In this document: positions 21,541 to 33,137 of the stretch, piece after piece
How positions within the stretch are numbered: position 1 is the first letter of the stretch
Layout of the letters: the number at the start of each line of letters is the position of its first letter
NCBI GenBank assembly: GCA_002081555.1
Contig: MZNV01001073.1
Span: forward strand, 1-52,062
Source of the DNA: Protostelium mycophagum
Lineage: Eukaryota > Evosea > Variosea > Protosteliida > Protosteliaceae
Length of the DNA: 52,062 bases
Direction: 5' to 3'
Notes under the pieces: generated by a model
Told to the model about the DNA's origin: nothing
The model's database searches: none
What the model saw: the letters and a program-made list of their open reading frames with translations, nothing else
Translations under genes and position numbers: made by a program

Positions 21541-23201
21541 TCATGCTGTGGTTTGTTGAACATAATTGGAGGGAAAATAACCACTCTCCTTCGTCCGTTG
21601 GTTAGTCCCTTCGCTCCATTCTTCACCTCTTGATATCATTGTGATCTAAAATTAGAATTACATAATAGAAATAAAAGAAATAGATACCTGATCACCAGCG
21701 GATATGCTCAATTCCAGACTTGTTCTCGCCACAAAGTCATATACAGCCCTCACCACCCCTGTCTCTGCATCTCGAGGCTCTTCTTCTGGTATATCTATTT
21801 TATCGTTCTCTACACATTCTGTTATTGAGATAATTGGTATAATCTACAGATAGCTCACCATTGGCGGATATATTTGCCAGTGCATTAAATAAACTCAAAA
21901 CCTATATAATGTGAATCTCTATAATGTGAATCTCTGGAACCCTAGATGAAGGTAATTCATAAATATTAAATCAACACCTGTGCCTCCGTCGGCTTATTTC
22001 TTAATGTTGAATAGGGAGACTCATTCCTACAGATATCAGAATATAAAATAATAGGGTTGATTACCTAGAGTCTGTAGTAATGTATGATCTCCTCGCTGTG
22101 CTATTTAGAATCGTTGAAGACAAATATAAACATACATAAATCTGCGTTTGAGTAAGATCTCAGTGCACCCGCAATCTTGTCTGCATTGGAATGGCTCGTT
22201 GGTGTAGAATGTACAGGTGTAGAGTGTACAGGTGTATTTGTTGGTACTACGTTTGCCACAGGGGAGAAGTGATTGCTAATATTCGCATTGGTCGTTTCGT
22301 TTGGTGTGACCGGCATAGTCTTTGGTTTTGTCGGAACAGAAGGTGGTGGCCTTTTTGGTACCTTCATCTCAATCAACTATTATCAACAAATATCATTTCT
22401 CATGTTTGCCACAATATTCGTCAGTACCAAGATAAATAAGGGTGATGAGAAGGTGTTCATAAGAGTGTTATAATCGGTATATTGCAAAGGTGATCATATC
22501 AAATAAAAACTCACCTGACTATTTAAAATGTCCTCATCCTCATCACTTTCAGTAAATTGAAAATTGTAAGATGGATATTTGATTTCTGGAGTTGGATTGG
22601 TGATATTGATATCATCTCTCTTTAATAGAATAGGCTCTTTCACTTCTTCTCTCTTTACTCTAAAACTCGAGGCAAAATCTGTCAATTTTCTGAGGGATGC
22701 GAAAGAGGTGCGCACTGTGTGAGTTAATAATAGATACAGAGATGGACATACTGTTGAGATCATTTGCATCTGTAGATCCATACGCTACTCTTGAATCCTA
22801 TTCTATTTAAATTCTATTTTTCTAAAGTGAATTACCATATTGTGATCCTGCATAATCGGCTCAGTCAATTGATCCTCAGGTGTCAATTGGGTTGATCTCC
22901 TACGTCTATTCTTTGTGCGCTGATTTGCAGGAAGAACAACACTCTGTGTCACAGTATTGGGCGATCTCTGAGGTCGAGGCTGCGCTGGCGGCGGCGAGAC
23001 GAGTGTTCTGTTAGACTCGCTTGGACGTCTAGGCCTCTCTGGTGTTTGTGTTTCCAAACCGTATTCCTTTGTGTTGGTTTCTGTTGTTGTATTCTTTACC
23101 AGAGTGCTTTCTTTGGTGTTGTGTTCTATGTTAAGAGGTTTTCTCACAAGATTTTCACTTGTATTGCTTTCTGCGCTGGAACTCTTTGTCATGGTGTCCA
23201 C
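21541..23201 (-). CDS. SH3-domain adaptor with proline-rich linker
   Basis: The C-terminal exons encode an SH3 domain: VVRAVYDFVARTSLELSISA carries the ALYDY-like motif, and after an intron (about 21648-21688) RGEEWSEGTNQ and SGYFPSNYVQ supply the Trp and the final SNYV motif. The middle is rich in Pro and Ser (VPKRPPPSVPTKPKTMPV) with a direct VHSTPVHSTP repeat, and ends in NADKIAGALRSYSNAD. The N-terminal exon begins MDTMTKSSSAESN and includes PPPAQPRPQRSP and a basic NRRRR cluster. At least six introns are present. The minus frame stays open upstream to about 23545, and an intron at 23208-23255 would extend the protein by about 95 residues (FIPTGRFRNALQKFSAG), so the start is uncertain. 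A role in cytoskeletal or endocytic assembly is typical of such adaptors but not shown. Confidence 0.68.
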
Positions 23202-23793
23202 ACTGACAAGATAATGTCAATACTCGCTCATCACTTGAAAGTGGAGATACCTCATGCGGATGGAACGTTTTGGCTTTGGGATGTCTGTGGCGGAGGAACT
23301 CAAATTTGGGGAGGTGTTCTGGCCACCGGCTGAGAACTTTTGCAGAGCATTTCTAAATCGTCCTGTAGGAATGAATCCCTCACAACGAACTACTCGGGTT
23401 ACCTTGTCGATCCTCAGCGTTAACACTGAGGCTCTCCCGTAAATCTGGAGGTAATTTCGTCGGATTCTGTTGTTGGGTGAATAACTGTAATTTATCTCGT
23501 ACGCCTCCCTATCTCCATCAGAATCAATCCGCCAACCAACATTTTATGTTGTCGAGGACGATCGATCGAAACCAACAACAATCAATAACACCTCTCCGGC
23601 TTCTTACCAAATGACGATGGTCTGTCGCTTCAGTCTTCGTTATAACAGCTTCATCCATGCCGAATGATGAGGTGTCCGGATTGCAATAAATATTTTGTTT
23701 TTGTCGAAATTTTTTAGTTGTAAACTGTCAAGAGGATGACGTCACAACGCGTGGAATGCAAAGAAGAACACATTCAAAAATCAGGGTGACACG
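23202..23793. promoter_or_regulatory. Divergent region between the SH3-adaptor gene and RPT4, possibly partly coding
   Basis: The stretch up to about 23545 could be a 5' exon of the SH3 gene on the minus strand: about 95 codons stay open and join in phase to it. No ATG is present in that frame, so it may also be 5' leader. The remaining ~250 bp next to RPT4 should hold its promoter. Confidence 0.45.
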
Positions 23794-25329
<1,536 letters not shown>

Positions 25330-25347
25330 TATAGGCCCTCTGACTCT

Positions 25348-25873
25348 TTACTCTGATTGTTCTATGAGTCCAGAACTCAGCATGTGTTGATACATGGCTG
25401 TGTTGATGGCTGTCCTCAAGCGCTCCGTTTCGGGCTGGACGAGCCATTCGAATTTTTCTATTGGAGGTCTCAAGACCCCGGTCCTCTTTTCAATGATCTG
25501 CACACAATTCATTCACAAAAAGAAAGGATCGTTTTACTTTGCGAGAAGGTTCGTCCCAATAATATTGTAATATGAGGGTTGTGCCCTGACAGACCAATTT
25601 CTCTATCCTCCTGAGACTAAAGGTTTGGAACACTTCTCTGCTCTCACGAAATAAAGACCGAAAGATTCGATAGACAGTGATGCCAATTGGGCTAATTTCG
25701 AATATGCCTTCACAAAGTTTGCCAGACCAATCATGAAACTATATCGTTACTTTAATCATTGCGCTAATCCCACTCACCCAAATCACGAAAGAAGCAGGCT
25801 TATACATGGGTTCTGAACCAATTGCTCGAATAGCATTTTTACCCTCAGAAATTGTTGTGTACGTGTTTGACAT
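25348..25873 (-). CDS. Small PH/FERM-C-like single-domain protein
   Basis: Three exons give about 149 residues, starting MSNTYTTISEGKNAIRAIG. Introns lie at about 25735-25771 and 25492-25531, both with clean GT/AG and phase 0. The central part is a run of beta strands: LCEGIFEISPIGITVYRIF, FQTFSLRRIEKLVCQG and LILQYYWDEPSRK, then KFEWLVQPETERLRTAI and a final helix ending LIEQSE. This order, with a terminal helix after a strand ending in a charged loop, is that of a PH/PTB or FERM F3 fold. I do not recognise an exact family. It converges on RPT4, whose stop is 18 bp away. A binding-adaptor role is an inference from fold only. Confidence 0.55.
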
Positions 25874-26004
25874 TGCGTTGTGATGTGGTGTTGCCGTTGG
25901 TCGTGAAGAGATTTGTTTGTGGAAATTCGAAGACCTTTGGAGAAATGTAGACTCTCTCACTTACGTAGTGAATAATCTGACAACTTGAAGACAGAAAACC
26001 GGCG

Positions 26005-28131
26005 ATGAATGATGAACTGAGTTTCTTCGTCCCTCCGCTGAGATCGTCGGGAAGAACACCACAAGCAGAGGATGAAACGAAAAAAGAAATCAACAGGTTG
26101 CAGGTCGGTCTGAGGAACGCAATGAAAAACTGAGCATCTCAGAACGAATTAGATGTTTTGAGAGCCTCTACAGTGATCGCTAAGCACGACAAGAGAGAAC
26201 TGAAGCAGATCTCACGGAATACAGAGGTAGGAGTGTTGCTTCAGATGTTGCTGAGATCTGCAGGTAGTCTGTCGCGAATTTAAGAGGAGTTTAGAGGATA
26301 AAAAGAACATCTTCAAAACAGTCAGTTTGGAATTGCAGGTGATGTCCAAGTATTACGTAGTTCAAAGTGCTAATTTTTCAGACATTAAAGGACCTTCTGG
26401 ACAGAAAACAGAAGGAATACGATGCATTCGAGCGAGAATGCCAAGTCCTACAGTAAGATGATTGAGTAAATCATGTTCTTAATCAAGTTAGGGAGGTCGT
26501 AGATACAAAAATCGAAGAAGTTTCTTCCTTCGAGACACAGATCAAGAATCTTCGTACAAAAATACTAGACAACCACACACGACAACAACACTTGGAAGCT
26601 GCTTTAGATGAGAAGCAGTACAAAGAGTGGAACACCCTAATACTCGAGGTGATGTCTAACAAAAATGGAAATAGATAAAGAAGGATATGAATGGATTGAG
26701 AAGAGCTATATTAAATACTTTATAGTGGAATAAGGAAGGCGGAACTTCAATAACAAAGACCATGGTTGTCAGAAATAAAGTAGTTATACTGACTTAATAT
26801 TCATTCATAAAATACAGGTAGAGGGAAGATTAAGATGTGGCGAAGGGGTTCCTGATTCCCTCAGAGGCCAGGTAGATAAACATAAATGATTAATTGATTA
26901 TACATATTAATTGATTATAAATGATTGTAGATTTGGCAGATATTATCGCCCGTGAGACAGGTGAGTACAAAATAGAATATCAAGATGAAGAAAATAATTA
27001 CTCTGTAGGTCGTTTCACATGTTGAGCAACTCTTTCAAAACGAGAACATCAAACACCACCAATTATACTTTGTAAGTCCATATGATTATTGATTTATAGA
27101 GATATTAACAAAAGAAGCATTTACTTGAGATGAGTTCAACCTCAGAAAAAGTAATACAGAAAGACATACTTCGTAGCTTCCCAAATGAAGAATTCAGACA
27201 AAGAATGTTGGAAAACGACAGAATACGGTCTCTATATAACGTCCTCAAAGCATATTCAAATTTAGATCCAAAGTATGTGCATCTCACTCTTTTGGTGCTG
27301 CAATTCATTCAATTCAATCCAGCAAGACTAAGATATTTAGACTAAAATATTTAGATTTGGATATTGCCAAGGAATGAATTTTGTGGTTGGATTCTTATTA
27401 TTGTATCTGAACCAAGAGGTCTACTTTTCATTTATATTATATTTCCACATACTTTATGAATAATTATTGAATGTAATAGGAGACATTTTGGGTATTATGC
27501 ACAATTATGTACCAATATAAAATGGTCGGGTTGTTCCAAACGGGAAAGATGCTTCCATTTTTTATCGAGTTATTTGATAGAGAGCTAGAGTCACTGATAC
27601 CGGATCTAAGAGCTCATTTTGTAAGACATCACTATGATAAGGAAATATCCTGATATCTCAGATCGAGGAGGGCATCTCTACAGCGATGTTTTTGACAGAA
27701 TGGCTGACGTGCATGTTTGTATATAATCTCAGCAGAGGCACTGTCGCTTGTATTTGGGATTTATTCTTTTTTGGGAACGGGCAGCAAGAATTATTCAGGA
27801 TAGGTCTATCTATTTTAAAGAACTTGAAGAGTGAGTCCGTTTATTCACACGAATAAGACAAGAGAATAATTACTATTCAGGCGATCTTCTCAAAGGGAAT
27901 TTAGAAGAGATATTGACCTTAACAAAAAAGAAAGCTAAAAATATTCCATGCAAAGAATTGATTGGAACAGCAAGACAGGTCCGGTTCACACTTTCTGCAG
28001 TCAACTGATTTCCTCAGATACAATTATCTGCAACCACAGTGGGATTTTTGAACAGCATCGAAGCGCAATGGACAACATCAGATGGAACGAGGAGACTCGT
28101 CGTGAAATCAAAGAACGTGATGTTGTCTTGA
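26005..28131 (+). CDS. TBC-domain Rab GTPase-activating protein with N-terminal coiled coil
   Basis: The start MNDELSFFVPPLRSSGRTPQ leads into about 150 residues of coiled coil (RELKQISRNTE, RKQKEYDAFERECQVLQ, ALDEKQYKEWN). The TBC domain begins GEGVPDSLRGQIWQILSP. It contains the arginine-finger motif (VIQKDILRSFPNEEFRQ, an IxxDxxR signature) and the glutamine finger (FGYCQGMNFVVGFLLL), so both catalytic residues are present. The end of the domain includes VYNLSRGTVACIWDLFFFG, and the protein ends LVVKSKNVMLS. About 14 short introns are spliced, including one that removes an in-frame stop near 28008. TBC proteins switch off Rab GTPases and so control vesicle transport. Which Rab it serves cannot be read from the sequence. 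The coiled coil is likely a membrane- or partner-targeting part. Confidence 0.85.
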
Positions 28132-28155
28132 TAAAACAAGAGAGTTGAATTACAT

Positions 28156-30109
28156 TTATTCCAGCTGTGCGAATGCAGACAAAGAAGGGTTAGATTGGGA
28201 GTGAGTGATGGGCTCGTCGGCGTCCCAGTCGATGGCGTCGCCCCTCAAACTGTCGGGGATCTCTAAGTTGATGCTCTGCTGTGACTCAGCGGCGGGGGTA
28301 CAGTTGAACAAGTTGTTCCTTCTTTCGATCCCTCCAGAGGATAGAGAAGAAGTAGAACGCATCAAGTTGTTTCTACCAACGGGGATATTGCTCAAGTCCC
28401 TCATCGGGATTCTGCCCACAGAAGGGCATTTTCTGGGGGATTTACAATCCACAACGAGGTTGGTCATGCTGCTCATGGACTGAGATCGCTTTGGTCTACA
28501 AGTACCTGCTTATGTCATTCCAGAGGTGGAAAGAATAATCACCGTTAATTGGGTTCCCTTGCTGTCCTATGAGCTTCATTCCGTCGCGACATTCTTGCTT
28601 GTATGCAGGATCGTTCATCGTCAAATAATATTCAGGCTCGCACTGCTCCTACACATGTCTCAGAAAAAGGAGGGGTATGAGTGCACCGGTACCTTGTTCT
28701 CCTCAAAGTACTTCTTGTAACCTCCTTCCATCACGTAAATCTCGGGGTAGTACAACTCGGGGTAGTTGCTGCTGTGGAGTTCTCTATCTCTACGCCTCAA
28801 GAACTTACACATGCTGGGTCCTCTTTTGGAGGAAAATTCGCAGTGAAATACGATGATGGTGTTCTTGGAATTCTCGAGTGTAGTATTCAGCAAGAGAATT
28901 TCGAGATCCTCTGGAGTGACGACGTTAATAGCCTCTTTGATATGTCCTCCGTCATATTCGTATGGGAATCTACAATCAATAACAAGCATATCGAATTCAG
29001 AGTGGATCTCTTTGGATTGTAGTTGACGGACCTACAATAATTCAATATCACACGTTAATATTATCCCAGGTGTACACACCGTGTTCGTGTTGATATAGTG
29101 ACACCCTTCCTTCTTGGTGGATACGAGTAATTGGCACGAGTCATTAAAAGGAAAAGGTGCCCCGATGGTCATAGAGGTGGATCTACGGGGGGTGTTTGCC
29201 GTTCTTGAGAATGAGTCGGTGCTGGAGTTTCTCCATTCGGCCACATTAGGGCTGTAGATGTTAACCGTTATTTATCGTAGTGGTATCAGCAGTGCTGTAC
29301 CAAACAGCTGTCAGTATGGCAGTACAGTCACACCGCAGCCGAGGTGCAGAGCGACATCAAAAGATAACATCGATTTGTTCTACCTGCTCTTGCGGAGATA
29401 ATCCTGCATGATAACTTCTGGGGTCTCGGGGGACCTTCTCTCCAAAGTAGGGGTTAGGAAGGAAGTGTTGCGGATGGATTGGGCTCTCGTCTTTCTATTT
29501 ATACTTGTAGAGGACAGAGTGAGACTGTTTCGAGATGGACTGCTCGCTACACGCTTCAATAGGTCAGTGTTGTGGGTGAATTTCAGATATCTCACAACGA
29601 GGCCGCTTCGTTGAACTTTTTCCGGTTTGATCATGGGGAATGTCTCCAAGTTGTTGCCTATATTATCTTGTGGATAATTTTCCATGATGGGTGAGTTACT
29701 GAGGAGAGAAATGCCATGCCTGAAGTTCACCAGTGAGAAATCATTTTAATGCAATTAATTCATACCCCTGTTCAGAGTCAGGCTTGTGATCAGAAAGTAC
29801 TTCGCAAGAGATGCCACGGCTTAGTCTCTTTTGTCCTAAAGGTCGTCAATTCATAGTGATATGATATTCATTGTGAGCTCACTTGGAGAATCGGCTGGGG
29901 TAGAATCTGTTGTTGGACCGAATAGTCTTCGTTTGAGTCCTCCTGTATCGACCTTGCGCTGCAAATCTCAGAACACTCGAGATGGGAGATCTTCGTACCT
30001 CTCTCTGCTGGTCACCCTCTGCTGAAGATGGACTCTGCAAATGAAGAGATACAAAGCGTTCTACCACCGTAGGTGATGGCAAGGGCTTGTTCTCCTCTTT
30101 TCCTGTCAT
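28156..30109 (-). CDS. CDC25: CDC25-family dual-specificity phosphatase
   Basis: The rhodanese-type catalytic domain has MLVIDCRFPYEYDGGHIKEA and the P-loop VFHCEFSSKRGPSMCKFLR (catalytic Cys followed by EFSSxR, diagnostic of CDC25). GGYKKYFEENK follows, and after an intron EQCEPEYYLTMNDPAYKQE, which matches the CDC25 C-terminal segment. The N-terminal half (MTGKEENKPLPSPTVVERF) is disordered and Ser/Pro-rich, with many possible phosphorylation sites, as in other CDC25 proteins. The last exon, ending AFAQLE, is another Ser-rich tail. Introns are visible near 28463-28506, 28640-28690, 29026-29090, 29250-29380, 29730-29770 and 29830-29880. It removes inhibitory phosphates from Cdk1 to allow mitosis. 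It heads a tandem of minus-strand signalling genes. Confidence 0.92.
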
Positions 30110-30435
30110 GTTATCTTAAAGAGGATGACTGATGTTACAAAGGATGAAGCCCTGAGGTCCGTCGCTCTCTTCCTCACAGAAATTCTCTTTGTCAGAGTTT
30201 CAGTGGAATCAAAAAAGGCGGGAAATCTAAAAATTCGATTTTCAATCCTGGAAATTTTAACGGCTGAATTACAACTCGTTGAGAAGATATTTTCTCAGAA
30301 CAGAAAATTACTTTTGACAGGCGCGAAATCTTCCTCAACCTGGTTTTGTCCCAACCAACTTCGAAACAACCACAAATCCCAACTCTAAACAAGCTAAAAG
30401 AGACCTTGTGTCTCTGATTCTATAAGTTTAATGTA
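30110..30435. promoter_or_regulatory. Intergenic region upstream of CDC25
   Basis: About 326 bp between the CDC25 start and the stop of the next minus-strand gene. It must contain the CDC25 promoter. Two short overlapping frames (one per strand, under 90 codons) show no recognisable protein. No repeats are evident. Confidence 0.5.
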
Positions 30436-33120
30436 TCAATCTTTAGAGGGGTCTTGGTAACCCTCTCTGGCCAGTTGGTGTTCGTGATTGTTAAACATGG
30501 CCTCATATTTGGATCCCACATGAGGGTATTTCAAATATAACTCCTTCTTATGTGCCTTGACGAGGGCGTCTAAAGATGGGTGCTCGTTGTTACCCACGAT
30601 GTATGGCTGTCCCGCCTTGTGTTGTATCCTAAAGTGTTTCAACGCTCCCAACTGCAAAACATTAGTTTTCTCTGGGTCAGTTTGTTACCTTTGACAAGAC
30701 CGTGATTGCGTAACAGCCAGGATCCCTCGTGCTGAACCTGATCAAATAGGTTCCCTTCTTCTTGCCGTTCAACAACTTTTCAGCATCACCCGTCTCAATC
30801 TCACCAAAGAAACCCCTGAACAACGCTCAACATTGATCTATACATTCATCTATATTGATTTACTCACTTGAATTTCAGACCAGCTTCCATTCGTAATAAT
30901 ATTCCATTTCCTGGCTCTAAGGGACCGAACCATTCCAGCATCTTTGAGAAATCTTCGAGGGTTACAGATTCTACTCCGGTCTTGTCTTTTTTCACGATCA
31001 ACATGTTTAAACATTGGACATAGATGTCTCTGGGATCACCACTCAGTTGTATTCCTAATGCCTTATAAAACACCGGTCGAAATTTGGCGGCAGGTACGGT
31101 TGTCTGGATTTGAATTAGCTTCCAATGATGTTGATGGATCACCTGCTCCAAGAAATTATCTTCCCATAGAGTCCTTCCCATCGCGTTCCTCTCGCTGATG
31201 TGTGAGTTGATGATCAAGTGATCCAATATGTTCTCCTTTAATATCTTTGCGAAGGAAGGTCGGATGGCAGGGGAGGGGTTCCAGCACTGTTGGATTAACG
31301 TCTTCATCTTGGCGGGGCATGACTCGGGTATGTCTGGCCTCTTTCCTTTCTTTGTGACTGCTTCGACAAGATCTGTACTACTTTAGTCGACAATCCATTC
31401 GGGTTCTTCATTACCATCGAATGATTTGAATTTATCTTTGTAAGGCTCCTCCTGAGTGAATAACTCCCATCTGCATAATTGGATCATTTGTTATCATGGT
31501 ACAATGCGTACAGTACGATACCAAAAGAATAGATATCAGCCTTCTCATCATAACCGAGGTCCAATAACATCTCTGGTGCCATATATACCGGTGATCCTGC
31601 TTTACCCTTCGATACTGTCTGCGACTTGGTTCGAGATAACCCAAAATCTAACATTCATAAGAAGTGGTATATTGAATATATAAAATGAATATATATATTG
31701 AATATACATAAATAATATATAAATTCACCTGCCACTTTGACGATCCAGTTCTCGTCGATTAGGAGGTTGTGTGTTTTCAAGTCCAAGTGCAATATTGGGG
31801 GATTATAGCAATGTAACCAATTCATTCCCATCACTGCATCCTTTGCGAAGGAGAGTCTTAATTGGAAAGCTATCACCGTCAGCATTTGCCACTCTCGCAG
31901 TTGATCCACACAGAACCATAATACTGTATTTGTAACGAGATAATATAATTACTGACATATCTTGGCGTCCTTATTCTGCAGAAGGTCATACACACTCCCT
32001 CTTGGCATCAATTCTGTGACTGAAGATAGTTGAGTATTATCAAGATATGATTTCAAATATATAGAGGATGATACAATGATCATTGCAAGAGAACTCTCAT
32101 ATTCCACCAATCAAAATAATTGGCACAGGTGACAATTGATTTTCATGATAGCGAAGAGAACGAGAAAGATATAACTCACTCATGGCTAGGTGTCCTGGTG
32201 AAGTACAAGCGCCCATAAATAACAATACGTTGGGATGTCTTAATTTCCTAGCTCATTTAGTTTAATCACATCAAGAAGGATTACATCATGACTCCGACTT
32301 CTTTTGTAAACTCGTTCAATGTGTCTTGGTCAAATTGTTGGAAGGATAACTTCTTTATGGCTACCTCTTTTCCTCTCAATTTACCCTTGAAAACATCACC
32401 AAAGGCACCACTGCCTGCATATCGTCATCAAGAGCAGATACATCTCAGTTTACCTAATTTAAACTTCTTATCGCACTCAATCTCTTTGGGTGAGACATTC
32501 CAGCCCTCTGGCAGTACTTCACCAGAGGTAGGACTCTGCGGTGTTTCCGCACTTTCCTCTGTTGAATGTGTTGATTTCGAGTTGTGTTTCCAATTAACAC
32601 TTCCGAAGAGAAGCTTTCTCTTCTCTGAATGATCTTCGTCCGAATTAATGATCTGCCTGCAGCTTTCAGAAAGATGTCTAAGAGAGTGGGAACAGACCCT
32701 CTCAATTTTCTGCGAGCATTTACGAGTTCTTGTCTTTTGGTAGCGAGTTCGGCCTCTAAAACTAACTCTTCCTTCTCCAAATCTTCTATATCAAAACGCA
32801 ATTGCTTCTCGACTCTCTCTTTAATTGGTTCCTACTCTTGTTAATTGGCATCAAAACGTTCTAACTCAACTGAAAGGTCGATGATCTTTTGCACAGCCTC
32901 CTCTATACGCTCTTGGTTTACATTCAAACGAACGACTATCCGCTGATAATCGGAAAGTAGCGACTCATACACCTCTTTTAAATGTTCCACCTCCATCGTC
33001 GCCAACAAATACTTGTCGGAAGGCGGCAGAATGAGATCTAAAGTGAGCCACTTTCGTTTAGTCTCAACGTAAGTAATACGCTATTACAGTCAAAATTTAA
33101 TCCACCTTTTTCCAGAACAT
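30436..33120 (-). CDS. SHK-type protein kinase with C-terminal SH2 domain
   Basis: An N-terminal coiled coil ([20 protein letters not shown], preceded by [15 protein letters not shown]) is followed by a kinase domain and then an SH2 domain, the order of Dictyostelium SHK proteins. The kinase has [18 protein letters not shown] (catalytic Lys), [18 protein letters not shown] (HLD instead of HRD, so a non-RD kinase with the Asp kept), a DFGLS-type activation loop, and [20 protein letters not shown]. The SH2 domain includes [13 protein letters not shown], with the phosphotyrosine-binding Arg, and [16 protein letters not shown], and ends YQDPSKD. The ATG at 33120 plus a very short intron (about 25 nt) joins in phase; the next in-frame ATG is at 32996, so the start is not certain. 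SHK kinases link tyrosine-phosphate signals to Ser/Thr phosphorylation in amoebae. Confidence 0.85.
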
Positions 33121-33137
33121 CCAATCATCAAATTTTA

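Noticed and set aside
27950-28148. Apparent early stop and separate small frame at the end of the TBC gene
   Set aside because: A GT-AG intron (about 27979-28018) removes the stop and continues the TBC protein in phase.
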